A stretch of DNA of 64,000 bases from Melastoma dodecandrum (lineage: Eukaryota; Streptophyta; Magnoliopsida; Myrtales; Melastomataceae). The position numbers and the translations under genes were made by a program. Under the pieces are notes generated by a model, which worked only from the letters and a program-made list of their open reading frames with translations, made no database searches and was not told the origin of the DNA. Positions 1 through 10,833 of the stretch are shown here, piece by piece (position 1 is the stretch's first letter; every line of letters begins with the position of its first letter). The stretch lies in the NCBI GenBank assembly GCA_029817715.1, contig JARUPY010000252.1, forward strand, positions 682,001 through 746,000, in the 5' to 3' direction.

Positions 1-129
1 AAGGGACGAGACTCCTCCCAAATTTGGGTATAATGGAGTCCACAAAAAGCAACGGAGGGTTGACACTTTGTGAGCATCACATAGACCAGAATAACATCAT
101 GTTGTCTAAAGAAAAAAAAATTGGCATAC

Positions 130-2829
130 CTGTAGTAAACTGGGTATCAATCCAGCATAAAGGGCAGGAACTCCACCTTGCTGAACAATCTTGATACAAG
201 TGGCCATGGGACTCAATCTTGTCGATCGAACTTGCATCTGCAATTGTCTACGAACAACTTCAAAAGGGTAGGTAGCAGCTTCAGAACACACACCAGCGAT
301 TGCGCCATATCACAACGTCCGAATTGGACCCAGTTCCAATTGTTCCAGGGCGTTCAGTTCTTGGCCTTCTTCTTTCATGTGCTCTAGCCTTTTCCTCCCT
401 TCAGGAGAATTAAGATAAGCAGATTTCAAAATATCATATACGCCATAGAAAACCGCGCCAGATGGAGCCATGGCCACAAGGGAGGATACCAAACCCTTGT
501 ACAGTGTAAAAAATCCTTCTGTCTGAACCATGTGCTTAAAAGTACCGATTACCGCACCCAAGGCCTCACCACCTGGGGCAACCATCTTTGTCTTTATCTA
601 AAAAGAAGACACAAAAGGGAAAGGATTCAGGGACTTCAAAGGATAAGATAATGCCTAGGAAAACAATTTGGAAAGATAATCTACTTGGTAAGGTGAAGCC
701 ATCCAAAAGGCTAATGGAAGCAGCTACCATGAAATTAGTAACTATATTAACTAGATATCGATATTCACCAGAATCATTATGAATCCCTTGACTTTGAAAG
801 GCAGGCTTAAATTAACTGGAAGTGATCAATATCGTTGATTCATTGCTCTTATAACTCATTTGGAAGCATAATTTCAATTCACCAATATCACATTTGTTAC
901 CAAGCTCAGGCATCTGAATGCTAAAAACGTGCTGAAATGACTAACAAAAATCAATTCCTTGCCTGGAGGAAACTCTAGATAAATCCATTCTCCCAAACAA
1001 AAGTCCACTCAGAAAGTGATTTTATTTGTTACTACGAGACCAAATCTTTCATAAAGTGATTTGGTGGTTAGTTTACATCTCCTAATCGGCTAGTGAGGTG
1101 CACAATAATTAAAGAGCCATGTGTGTCGAAAATGCACAGAGCTACAGCTGCACATAAGATGAGTGCACGAGGCAACTTGTTCCTCAGCTAGCATGCTCAA
1201 ATGTCAGTCCATTTATGGTCTAGACTACATAAGTAAAAACCCGGTCACAAGAGATTACACTTCCTAACCTTATGCATAGAATAAATCTAGAGACAACTAT
1301 TATACTTTTGAAGAGATAATTTGATAAAATAAAAATGCACGATAAGCCTTCAAAGATAGCAGTCAGAAGCTATACATACGGTGTCCACGGGCAAGCATAA
1401 CAAGGTAGCGGTAATTCCTGCTCCAGCACCGGCAAGAAATCTCTCGAAATTAGTAGCATCCTCATTTCCTGATATTTTAAGCAACTTGCTCCTGTATGTA
1501 TCATAAACGGAGCTGTGCGTAGTATATTGACAAAATTCCCTTTCCAAAATCCTTTTAGACCTTGAGAAGCAAAGATTATCCTGATGAGATCAAAAAGATT
1601 TCTTTTGCTCGCCACGTACAATGTATTCCAACTTCAATCTCTCAAGAGGCGCAACACACATTCTGGTAAAAATGTATAAACTATTTAGAACTTATGAGAA
1701 ACTGAAACTACTACAAGAGCTGCAAACTTCACAATAATGGGAAAGTAAAGCATATGCACCCAAGCCAGTGCTGGTACAAACAAAGAATTTGCATGAATCT
1801 TTCCCTTGCTTCTAGCTCCACCAAAAGTGTTGAAAGCATATGCAGATGTCAAATGAGCAAATTATACAGTTATATCCCATTGAACAGTCTGACTGGCAGA
1901 AGAGGGATCGTTCTACTATTAAAAGGATTTCAGGACGATCATGCAGTTGGTATATAAAAATATTACCGGACATCTCACAAAACATATATAATCTGTGATA
2001 GGAAAACTTTGAAAGAAGAATTTCTCTTGTTGCAGCAGAAGCAAATGCAAAAACCATTCTGAATACTAGAAGGTGCATGCAAAGAGAACATCAATTCCTT
2101 TGCAAGAGAAGGAACTAAAAATATCCTCCCCCTCCTCTTGGTGGTGTTCAGAGTTATTAACAGCGAACATGCATCAAAGCTCCAATAGTTATAATCAAAG
2201 CCCTCCAGATTGGGCATATTTTCAAAGGGTTTTCCATCACAACTCCCGGGCAGTTATCCAGACAACAAACACACGTGTCAGGCGATGTTAGACATGACTA
2301 GAGGATCAAACTACGCCAACAGATCATCACGAATATCTAGACACTACTAAGAGAGAAAGTAGGGCAAGTTAAAAAAAAAAAACCTGGAGACCATGGCAGC
2401 AACGGCGCCAGCCCACAAGTGCTTGGTCATGTTCATCGTACCAGACGATCCCTTCACCTTCTTAACCTCCTTCTTCTCTTCCGCCGCGTCAACCGTCTCC
2501 TTCTCCCAATCCTCACTCAAAACCTCCGCAGAACCCACAGAGCACCCTTCAACCCCTTGGCTTCCCTTGACCGACAAGTTCACAGAGAAGAAACCCAGCT
2601 CCCTCCGAGACCCCTTCCTCTCCCTCGCCAACCCAACCCCAAAGCCGACCCTTTCTCTACGACATCTCAGCACGGGATTCCCCCCACCACACCGCCCGGA
2701 GAAAAACACGCTCCTCGCCAAACAAGAAGGAAGGGCGTCGTCGAGGAACAAAACCCCGGGAACAAACGCCGGTTCCGACTGCTCCCCGGGGCTGATCCGG
2801 ATTCTAAGGCTCAAACCTTGTCCTTGCAT
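130..2829 (-). pseudogene. BTL-type mitochondrial carrier gene remnant, 3' end outside the window
   Basis: The homology is to the plant mitochondrial adenine-nucleotide/BT1-like (BTL) carriers, six-helix inner-membrane solute transporters of the SLC25 family. Three exons are recognisable: 2829-2384 (long N-terminal leader, then the first repeat with WAGAVAAMVSR), 1662-1380 (APLERLKLEY, GLKGFWKGNF, LLCLPVDT) and 597-130 (KMVAPGGEA, SPEGRKR, TYPFEVVRRQLQ, AGLIPSLLQ). All visible splice sites are still GT/AG and the exon phases fit. Three lesions break the frame: one extra A near 1600 gives an immediate TGA; about 22 bases are missing near 1505, between RTAPF and YDTY; and an in-frame TGA sits at 310-312 between GPIRTL and YGAIAG. 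The first two sum to an in-frame 21-base loss, but the frame between them is closed. A last exon encoding the C-terminal helix should lie left of the window. Family assignment is strong; the pseudogene call assumes the sequence is accurate. Confidence 0.8.
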
Positions 2830-4321
2830 TGCCGAAAAAGGAAACTGGGTACTCCCTGAAAAGACGGACTTGGGATGATGATCCGTCGGCGACGAAGAAA
2901 GGCGCGAGCTTTCTTAGGATCGCAAGCGATGTGCAGCGGGGGGTCTTAACGAAGGGAGAAGCTTGTGGGGGAAGGCAAATGGGAGAATTTTTAGGACAAC
3001 ATCGAAGTTGACGAAGGGGAGAGTGTGGGGGAGCATTGGAATAGGGTGTCACTGCCTCCTCACCAAGTAGTTATTGTTGTTGCTGTCGTCTGACTGTTAC
3101 TCGGGAGATGGAGATGGAGATGGGGACATAGGATTGTCGGGATCGTATCGGATGCGCTTGCAGCGAATCGCAGCTTCCAACTCTCGATTCCGTCGATGCC
3201 GGGAGGCAGTTGGTTGTGTGGAGGGGACCAGCCGAACAATCAGCAAAAAAAGGTCACTTTTTGGAGTTGGGCGGTCGATTCTATCTCTCGCGTGTCATCG
3301 GCCTCTGTTCTGTTTTAGCTCTTTTGTCATGATTCATTTTATTGGATCAGGAGTTTAAGAAATGAAATTGGAGTGTCATTTATGTATTGATTGCTTTGTT
3401 GCTCATATTGAAAAGTTGAGAATTGTTTCTCATAACTAAAGAGGAAGTAGCTAATACGAAGAACCCAGTCGTCTTCGGTAACACGAAGTTGCCCACTCTT
3501 GCAGATGATGCTCAAAAGAGCATGAGAATCAGTCCATTCCATTATGCAAAGTTCCATCCATCGTCCTCGTGCAAGAAGACGATCCGAAAACAAGCACGCA
3601 CAAAAACAACCGCGTCTTCCCAATCAATTTTCAGGTCATAACTAATTCGGTTCTAAAGGGGGATGTACATCTCTCGGGAGATCGACTCTCTGTGTTCTTG
3701 ACCTTCGGATACATCCTTATCGAAGCATCATGGTTATAAAAGAAAAGTGACATCGGTTCTTACATGTTTGTGGTCCTTTCAGGTATCGTGCGCGGCAGGG
3801 ACACCACTCCGTTAGTTCCATTTTACCTTTCCCGAAAACACGCCTAACCACCTCGGATGAATTTCCGCCCTTCCTATTCCTTAGTTCATATGGCAATTAA
3901 CCAAGAATGTCATGGCTCCCAACCGCTGAGTCGAACTTAAGGCAGTGTTTCTATGAGTCCCTTGTTCATAGATCTGCAGCTTTCAGTCCCCTTTCGTTTC
4001 ATTGTTATTTTCCAAAAGACTTCTGCAACTCAAACTTTCCTTCAAAAACCAGAAGACAAAAACAAGTCCCTCCCACCAGCGTAATTTAATCCCTTTCTCT
4101 TTCACTTCCCCTCCGAAAATGGATAGGATGAGCGCAACAGAAGTTAGTTATGACACCCTGCCACGATGGCCTTTTTCATCCAACCGCCATATTCTCCGGC
4201 CAACCCCCCTTTACTCCCTCCCTCAGGTTTCTTTAGTCCCTCGCCCTCCTGTGTGTTCGTTCCACTCTATAAATGAACGCGTGCGATGCCCTCAGCTGGC
4301 TCAGAGTTAGTGGGACAGAAG
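2830..4321. other. Spacer between carrier pseudogene and WIP gene
   Basis: I see no convincing gene here. The first few hundred bases would be the upstream region of the carrier pseudogene. The right end is the upstream region of the WIP gene and carries its TATA box. Short open frames in this stretch resemble no family I know. Confidence 0.5.
4268..4274 (+). promoter_or_regulatory. TATA box of the WIP zinc-finger gene
   Basis: TATAAAT lies about 50 bases before the ATG at 4322. Transcription would be expected to start near 4298-4305, so the in-frame ATG at 4286 should lie upstream of the transcript. This is the reason for choosing 4322 as the start codon. Confidence 0.6.
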
Positions 4322-5203
4322 ATGGAGGAACCATCATGGGAGGGTTCGTGCGAGTCTGTCTGCTTGGACTCCTCTGTTTCGCACGTTGTCACCAGCAGTC
4401 AGGTTGACTCAGGCAATGCCACGAGGGAGGTGCTACCACTGCTCAACTGCTTGCTTCGCCCCCCGGAGGTGCAGTCGAACTCGGTGGCCTTGGATAATGG
4501 GGAAATTCAAGAAATAGATGACGTTATGGTGTCGCTGCACATCGGACTACCTTGTCAATTGTGGGAATTCTCGGGGAACTATCATGACCAATGTGGAGGT
4601 TCTTCGAGAACGGAGCCATCGGCATTAGAAAGAAGATACTGGATCCCTACCCACGAACAGATCATCATAGGGTTCGCCCATTTCTCATGTCCCATCTGCT
4701 TGAAGAGCTTCACCCGCTACAATAACCTACAGGTATTCCCTTGCTGGGTGAACCTCGATTTCTCACAAACAACATACTTTGTTTAACGGCAGAGACGCGT
4801 GACTTCTCTATTTCGTGCGTAGATGCACATGTGGGGTCATGGGTCGCAGTATCGAAGGGGGCCGGAGTCCCTGAAAGGGAGCCAGCCGAGGAATATGCTA
4901 GGGATCCCGTGCTACTGCTGCATCCCGGGTTGCAAGAACAACATAAACCACCCGAGGGCGCAGCCACTCAAGGACTTCAGGACTCTGCAGACGCACTACA
5001 AGAGGAAGCACGGGGCAAAGCCGTTCGCTTGCCGAAAGTGCGGGAAGCAGCTGGCGGTGAGGGGAGACTGGAGGACACACGAGAAGAACTGTGGGAAACG
5101 GTGGCTGTGCATGTGCGGCTCCGACTTCAAGCACAAGCGGTCGCTGAAGGACCACGCCAAGGCCTTCGGCTCGGGGCATGGGCCTTTCCCTTGCTTCATT
5201 TGA
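4322..5203 (+). CDS. WIP-family C2H2 zinc-finger transcription factor (TT1/NTT-like)
   Basis: This is a nuclear DNA-binding regulator of the plant WIP subfamily, whose members control seed-coat, transmitting-tract and root development. There are two exons, 4322-4732 and 4823-5203, joined in phase 0 (CTACAG/gtattc, gcgtag/ATGCAC), giving 263 residues. The N-terminal half is acidic and poorly conserved. The conserved C-terminal block starts with [17 protein letters not shown] across the intron into [17 protein letters not shown]. It continues with [54 protein letters not shown] and [19 protein letters not shown], which are the WIP finger pairs in order. The conserved intron interrupts the first finger. 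An ATG 12 codons earlier (4286) is in frame but probably untranscribed. The subfamily is secure; the exact orthologue is not determined. Confidence 0.9.
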
Positions 5204-5863
5204 CGCAACCTCGTATTGGTCAAATAACGAGCATTCCTCAATCAAATGTCGTGAAACTCTTTGATGGAAAAAAAAACAAAACCCAACTAGCAAAAATTAT
5301 TTAGAAAAAGTGTGGTTGATGTCGGCACAGAAGTTTATTAAAGATATTGTCATTGATAATTATTTAGTAATGATTATTTATAATATTTCCTTTATCATAC
5401 TTATTCGTTCATCTTGTCTTCAATTATGTAGAACAACTATGACTTTAGTTTGGTCAAATTGTTAAATATGCGCCGGTTTGGCACACGTTTGTTTCGACAA
5501 ATGTATAAAAGGGAATATGCTGCTCTGTCAACAACGTTGTTTAGCATTTTGGACTCGTACAATTTCCCTCTATTGTTAATAGAAAAGTGCAACTTATCTC
5601 TGGATGAAAGCGACCGCAGGGAATTGGTTTTTTTTTTTCCAAAGAGGGTGGTGCATTAATTTCGCAGGCTTGGATCTGTTCGTGCCCGACTGACAATTTA
5701 TGCATAAATCACATGTAATGAATGTGACTTGGGGGATCACTGACCCGACAAATCCTTACGAAAAAAAAAAAAGAAATTTCGGATTTCAATGAAAATAGAC
5801 AGGAAGTAACACGACAGATATTGGGAAATCCACGAATTTTGGCAGAGCAGATTGGACTTCTTG
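5204..5863. other. 3' region of WIP gene and downstream spacer of UGT gene
   Basis: This is AT-rich sequence between two convergent genes. Bases from about 5193 to 5320, from the WIP stop codon into its 3' flank, have a diverged copy near 8753-8885. I see no gene in it. Confidence 0.5.
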
Positions 5864-7419
5864 TTAATTCTTTCGGCCCGGTAGCAGGACGTTGTTTACC
5901 ACTTCCTCCAGGTTGGAGTACGATGTCCCGGAGCCACATGCTGCGGCCGCCTCGGCCGCCCTCCTCCACTCCGCCGCCTTCTCCCTCATCGCATTCCCCG
6001 CCTCCCCTGCCATCAGCTCCCTCACTTGCCTCTCCACCGCCTCCCTCCTCACGTCCGCGTCATCTCCATCCCTATCCCCCACTCCGTGCAGCAGTACCTG
6101 CAGTTCGTCTGCTGCTCCGCGAAGAATGGCCACGAAACCATGGCCACCCCTGCGCACAAGCTCTCCAAGGTCGAGTTCCAGCCGTTGTGCGTCAGGAACC
6201 CGCCAATCGACGGGTGGCTCAAGACCTTCTCCTGGGGGCACCAGCCAGCGAGCATGCCCCTCCCTTTTGTTGTTTCCATGAATTCTGCTGGGAGGACAGC
6301 CGAATCCCCTATGACCAGGTCAGGCCTTATGATCCATAGGAAGTGGTACTCGCTGTTCGCCAGCCCCCATGCGAACTCCACCAGCTGCTGGTTCGTCATC
6401 ACCGTGATGCTCCCGAAGTTCACGTAGATGACCGAGTTTGGCTCCTGCGTGTCGAGCCAGTCCAGGCAGCTCGCGTCCTCCTTCCATAGGTTGGACCCTA
6501 TCGACTTGATCTCGGGGTTGTGAACCTGGTTGTCGAGTAGTTGCTGCAGGGGTCCAATGGGGTATACTGGGCATGGGTAGGTGGACCTCAGGGCATCGAG
6601 GACGTCGTGCTCGAGGCTCTCAAAGGTGTTGAGGATGATGGCGGAAGCACGCCGAGCTCTCTCGCATTCCTTCACGACGAAGTCCGACATGAATTCGTTT
6701 GGGTCGGTGGTTCTGAGGAAGCTAGGGAGATCCCTCAGGCGGATGTTCTTCATTCCAGGTATCCAGTCGATGACCGTGTCCAAGTACCCGTTCGTCAAGT
6801 AGCTCACATCTGTGATTACGCATAAACAATTACACGAACATCTACCAAGAGTAACATCTCGTGTAAAGACAACTACGGAATATAAAAATTTACCTTTAAG
6901 TGGCGTGTAACCTTCCTTGATGAGGCGACGGAACTGCACATATCCCATGAACCCACACGCGCTGGTCGTCCAGAACAGTACTTCCGGCACCCCGAGCTCC
7001 TCGGCAGCATCCATGGTGAAGCTCATCACGCCGTCCGAAACTATACAAGTTACAGGTGGGCCATCGCAGTTCAGCTCCGAGATCAGCTCCCGGAAGTACG
7101 GCAGGCACTTCTGCGTGGTGGACTCGCATAGGGAAGGTATGTCCTGAGTCGCATCGGCATCAGTCGGGGGAAGACCGTCAGGGATGTTCCGGAACCGGAA
7201 GGACGGGAGGCCATCGAGGGAGTCGGGTCCACATGACTTGAGGAGGCGACGGTGGTTGTACTCGCTGTTGACAAAGGTGATGTGGAAGCCGCTTTGATGT
7301 AGGAGCTTCGCCAACTTCAGCATGGGGTTGATGTGGCCCTGGGCAGGGTAGGGGATGCAGACCGCGTGTGGTCTCTTCGGAGCCGATGCGGATGCTGCGG
7401 GGATCTCGACGGGGGCCAT
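5864..7419 (-). pseudogene. UGT85-type UDP-glycosyltransferase with a one-base frameshift near the C-terminus
   Basis: Family 1 glycosyltransferases of the UGT85 group move glucose from UDP-glucose to small acceptors in the cytosol. Exon 1 is 7419-6894 and exon 2 is 6809-5864, with the intron in the position usual for UGT85 genes (TPLK/DVSYLTNGYL). The N-terminal AQGHINPMLKLAKLL carries the catalytic histidine. The C-terminal PSPG box reads WCPQEKVLSHPSIGGFLTHN then GWNSTLES and ends FFAEQQ; HNGW replaces the commoner HCGW. After TEWGIGME one base is missing near 6061, so the literal frame ends in TGA after MTRT. The next frame continues with perfectly conserved C-terminal sequence (RREAVERQVRELM, SYSNLEEVVNNVL) to a TAA at 5864. 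Adding back one base would give about 490 residues, the family norm; as read, the protein stops at about 428. This could be a real recent lesion or a sequencing error. The acceptor substrate cannot be told. Confidence 0.85.
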
Positions 7420-7477
7420 CTCCGCTGCCCTTCCGAATATGATATTGGATTGGACAAAATGGGAAGAGGGCATCCCT

Positions 7478-7485
7478 TATTTATA
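7478..7485 (-). promoter_or_regulatory. TATA box of the UGT85-type gene
   Basis: TATAAATA on the minus strand ends only a few bases before an upstream in-frame ATG at 7473. Transcription should begin near 7450-7460, so the ATG at 7419 (MAPVEIP) is the likely start. Confidence 0.55.
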
Positions 7486-8752
7486 ATAGAAAGAAGAAGG
7501 CCATCCAAATTCGAATTTGAGTCTCTGTCGAGGAGAGAAAGGTCGCTCGATGGGTCCAGAAAAAACATTACATTAAAATTCTTCATGTAATATTTTTCAG
7601 TCGGCGGCGGCTGGTCTTACAGCATGCACCAGCATGTTGACCGTGAGGTATGAAACATTGAAATTGTTACTGCTTTCTTGGTTGCTAAATTTTGTAAAAT
7701 GCCAAGTTTTCTTCGGCCGACATAGCAATGGGGATGGTCCATTTCGTTGGTTATTCCGAGTCAACGTGCGCCCCGGGGCTATAAAATCTTCGGCGGCGCC
7801 GATCCGGCAATGCATGCAATAATTGTTACGTTTTCTTTATGCTTTCCAAATTTGGAAGAGTGGTTCTGTACTGGAACACGACGACGAAGACAGGTTCGTT
7901 TGCCTAATAAAATGAGACGTCACATCTTGCGTGCTTCTTCGCTCATCTCGGGATCCGATTTAAGATTAGATACGAAAATGTATAATTTTTTTTTCCAATT
8001 TAAGGTTAGGTAAAAAAAAATATAATTCTAAAATTCATCAAGAAACTAGCGTTTCGAATTTCGATTTCCTTTGTAATTCTCAACTCTGATTTCCTTAAAA
8101 AGGAAAACATAAATTAAAATTATTAATTTCGATTTTGAAACATTATTTATCTAATTTTGAAATTAATTATCTTATTTTGCGACTAACTTCATTTATTTTG
8201 GAACAAGCTCCGTCCATCTCCGGCCTCAGGAGGAAGACATGGCATGACAATGGAACCTGCGCTGCACAACTTATTAATATCCATAAACTTTTGTTCATCC
8301 GGGTACGCGACAATTTCTCTCCTTTTTAATCAATCAACACATCACTACGTAAGACTTTATTGTGAGTCCGAAAAAGTTTATTTTATCTTCGGAGACGGAA
8401 TATGGATCGGGGTCAGATATCTTCACTGTCAAATAAATTTTTACTTTATTTATTCTATTTTGACATATTTGTCAAATAAAGCACAAACGATTCGACCTCA
8501 TTTCTTATAAACACAAACTAAATGTGAACCAAAAGAGTTGGTGTGCAAATTCGCCGCCGATGGAAAAAGTCAAATGAGTTGAAAAAAGGGAAGAGATTTT
8601 GATACAAGTGTGATAATTAATTCATACTTATGTTGACAATATATAAACCTAGAAGAGAACTCAATAACATGGCTGGTTTTAATGCTGAGCATCGTCACCT
8701 CGGTGACTTTGGGAACCTCAGTTTTGTTTTTGTTTTACTTTTAGCAAATATT

Positions 8753-8885
8753 CCACTTGCTTCATTTGACACGCCGGTCGGTCAAATAACGAGCAGTACT
8801 CGATCTACTCGGGAAACACTTTCTCGAAGGTAGAATCCAGCTGGAAAAATATTTAGAGAAAGTGTAGAGGTATAAGACTGATAGT
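8753..8885 (+). repeat. Diverged copy of the WIP gene 3' end
   Basis: The stretch starting CTTGCTTCATTTGAC, then GGTCAAATAACGAGCA, and later TATTTAGA(G/A)AAAGTGT repeats in the same order as 5193-5320, which covers the last codons and 3' flank of the WIP gene. Differences and small gaps are frequent, so the duplication is old. No zinc-finger coding sequence survives upstream of it. Confidence 0.65.
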
Positions 8886-9747
8886 CAATTGTAATAATTA
8901 CTTTATTTTTGTGGTGTGTCGATACAAAACTACAAATGTTTCTGACAAGATGCGTTGTTTTTAGATTTTAGGCGTTTTGTTATATTTGTTGATAATAATA
9001 ATTAGCTCTATTAAAAGATTTCTCTTGAGTCGAAACTGGCAGCCGATCAACCTAGAAGAGATTTTGTAGGGGTTGACCACACGACCCGTGAGCGAGCGGT
9101 GAATTTATAATAAGTAAGGGAAAGGGGGTGGTGATGCTTGTAAATCCTTTTCAATCTCTCCGAATGTGGGGGGTTATGGCATTGGGCAGCAACCAGCTGT
9201 TAAAAAGGCCAAAAAAAAACCCTTCTTCACGAGAGAGCTCCACCGCGCCAGCACGCACCCCTTTTACGAGACAATATGAATGTAAAGGTAACAACACGGA
9301 CGAAGGAACTGAGTAGAGCCAGCCAGCCAGCCAGCCAGCGAGCGGTGGGAACTTAGGATTCCTGGTGGGTAGGGTGGTCATCCTCCCTTTGGTTGGGACG
9401 AGGACCGATGAGATGAAGCCAGCTGTGTCTTTGTTGTCCTTTGAAAATTACCACACATTTCCCGTCTCTCTTTCCTATGGGCCTTCTCCCATACAGCCTG
9501 GAGTTCTCTCTCACACGGGGGGAGGGGGACCATTTACTTTGCGTTTAAATTATCTGTCCGTATATCTCTCTCGATCGATCGATCTGAGTTCGAGTCCCCC
9601 TACTTAAACCCCATTACACTCGTTGTAAGAAGAAGCACTTAAGTTCCAGCTCAGCATGGTCTGTCTGTTTCGCCTCCAAAACGCGGTCCGCTGCTTTCAT
9701 AATTTCATATCCCAAAATGCCCAGTTCCAGCTCATCATCTCACTCTC

Positions 9748-9755
9748 TATATAAA
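9748..9755 (+). promoter_or_regulatory. TATA box of EXORDIUM-like gene 1
   Basis: TATATAAA lies 80 bases before the ATG at 9835, giving an expected start site near 9780 and a short leader. Confidence 0.6.
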
Positions 9756-9834
9756 CAAACACTCCTTACCTCCCCCAAACACCCATCCATCGTTCTCCTA
9801 TCACTTCAATTCAATACTCTCTCCCAAACAAACA

Positions 9835-10833
9835 ATGGCCTCCTCCATTGCCACCTTCATCCCGAGCTGCTGCTTCTTCTTCCTCCTCCTCCTCCTCCTC
9901 CTCCTTCTTTCCCTCTCCCAAACATCCACCGCCACCCGAAGGCTCCACGAGCTCGTCCAGCAGCAGACCAACCTCCTCACCTATCACCACGGCCCCCTCC
10001 TCTCCGGCCCCATCTCCCTCCACCTCATCTGGTACGGCCGCTTCTCCCCCTCTCAGCGTGCCGTCGTCTCCGACTTCCTCTCCTCCTTGTCCACGCCCTC
10101 CGCCTCCTCCCACGACCAGCCACGTCCCTCTGTCGCCCAGTGGTGGTCCACCGTCCACAAGTATTACCCCCTCTCCTCCCCTGCCCGGTCCCGCTCCCCA
10201 TCCATGTCGCTCTCCCTCGGCCCTCAGGTCCTCGATGACTCCTACTCCCTCGGAAAATCCCTCACCTCCGACGACATTGTCCGGCTGGCTTCCCGAGGCG
10301 GTCAGAAGAACGCCATCAACATTGTCCTCACTGCGGACAATGTGGCGGTTGAAGGTTTCTGCACGAGCAGGTGCGGTACCCATGGGTCGGCGCCTGGATC
10401 GGCCGTCTCCAATGGAACCGGCAAGAAGTATAGGTTTGCATACATCTGGGTGGGCAACTCCGAGAAGCAATGCCCGGGGATGTGCGCATGGCCCTTCCAC
10501 CAGCCGGTCTATGGTCCCCAGTCCCCTCCGCTTGTTGCCCCCAACAACGACGTGGGGATCGACGGGATGGTGATCAACCTTGGGAGCTTGCTGGCAGGGA
10601 CGGCAACCAACCCATTCGGGAATGGCTTCTTTCAAGGAGACAAGGATGCGCCCCTGGAGGCTGCATCGGCGTGTCCCGGGATCTACGGGAACGGGGCGTA
10701 CCCGGGTTACGCCGGGAACTTGCTGGTTGACAGGCAGAGCGGGGGGAGTTACAACGCGAACGGGGTGAACGGGAGGAAGTACTTGCTTCCGGCGTTGTAC
10801 GATCCGTCGACTTCTGCTTGTTCAACTTTGTAG
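9835..10833 (+). CDS. EXORDIUM-like (PHI-1 family) secreted protein, copy 1
   Basis: Phosphate-induced protein 1/EXORDIUM family proteins are secreted, wall-associated and linked to brassinosteroid-, carbon- or phosphate-responsive growth. Their biochemical activity is unknown. This intronless 332-residue protein has the usual length. An N-terminal signal peptide contains a run of about ten leucines encoded by a CTC/CTT repeat. The body shows [20 protein letters not shown], then [85 protein letters not shown] and [16 protein letters not shown]. It is the most diverged copy of the local cluster and very GC-rich in the third codon position. The frame is intact. Confidence 0.93.
   Translation: MASSIATFIPSCCFFFLLLLLLLLLSLSQTSTATRRLHELVQQQTNLLTYHHGPLLSGPISLHLIWYGRFSPSQRAVVSDFLSSLSTPSASSHDQPRPSVAQWWSTVHKYYPLSSPARSRSPSMSLSLGPQVLDDSYSLGKSLTSDDIVRLASRGGQKNAINIVLTADNVAVEGFCTSRCGTHGSAPGSAVSNGTGKKYRFAYIWVGNSEKQCPGMCAWPFHQPVYGPQSPPLVAPNNDVGIDGMVINLGSLLAGTATNPFGNGFFQGDKDAPLEAASACPGIYGNGAYPGYAGNLLVDRQSGGSYNANGVNGRKYLLPALYDPSTSACSTL

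Larger units (their letters stand above)
7420..9834. other. AT-rich intergenic region
   Basis: About 2.4 kb with no gene that I recognise. It holds a diverged copy of the WIP gene 3' end (about 8753-8885), a short GCCA tandem run near 9320-9340 and a GATC-type run near 9573-9590. The right end is the promoter of the first EXORDIUM-like gene. Confidence 0.5.

Noticed and set aside
4286..4321. Upstream ATG as start of the WIP gene
   Set aside because: It lies only 12 bases after the TATA box, so it should be outside the transcript; the ATG at 4322 is preferred.
5821..6339. Plus-strand proline/serine-rich open frame of 172 codons
   Set aside because: It is the antisense of the 3' end of the UGT85-type gene.
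9811..10635. Long open frames on the minus strand and in the third frame across EXORDIUM-like gene 1
   Set aside because: They mirror a GC-rich coding sequence with C/G third positions; the translations are low-complexity (Gly/Glu or Pro/Ser) and match no family.
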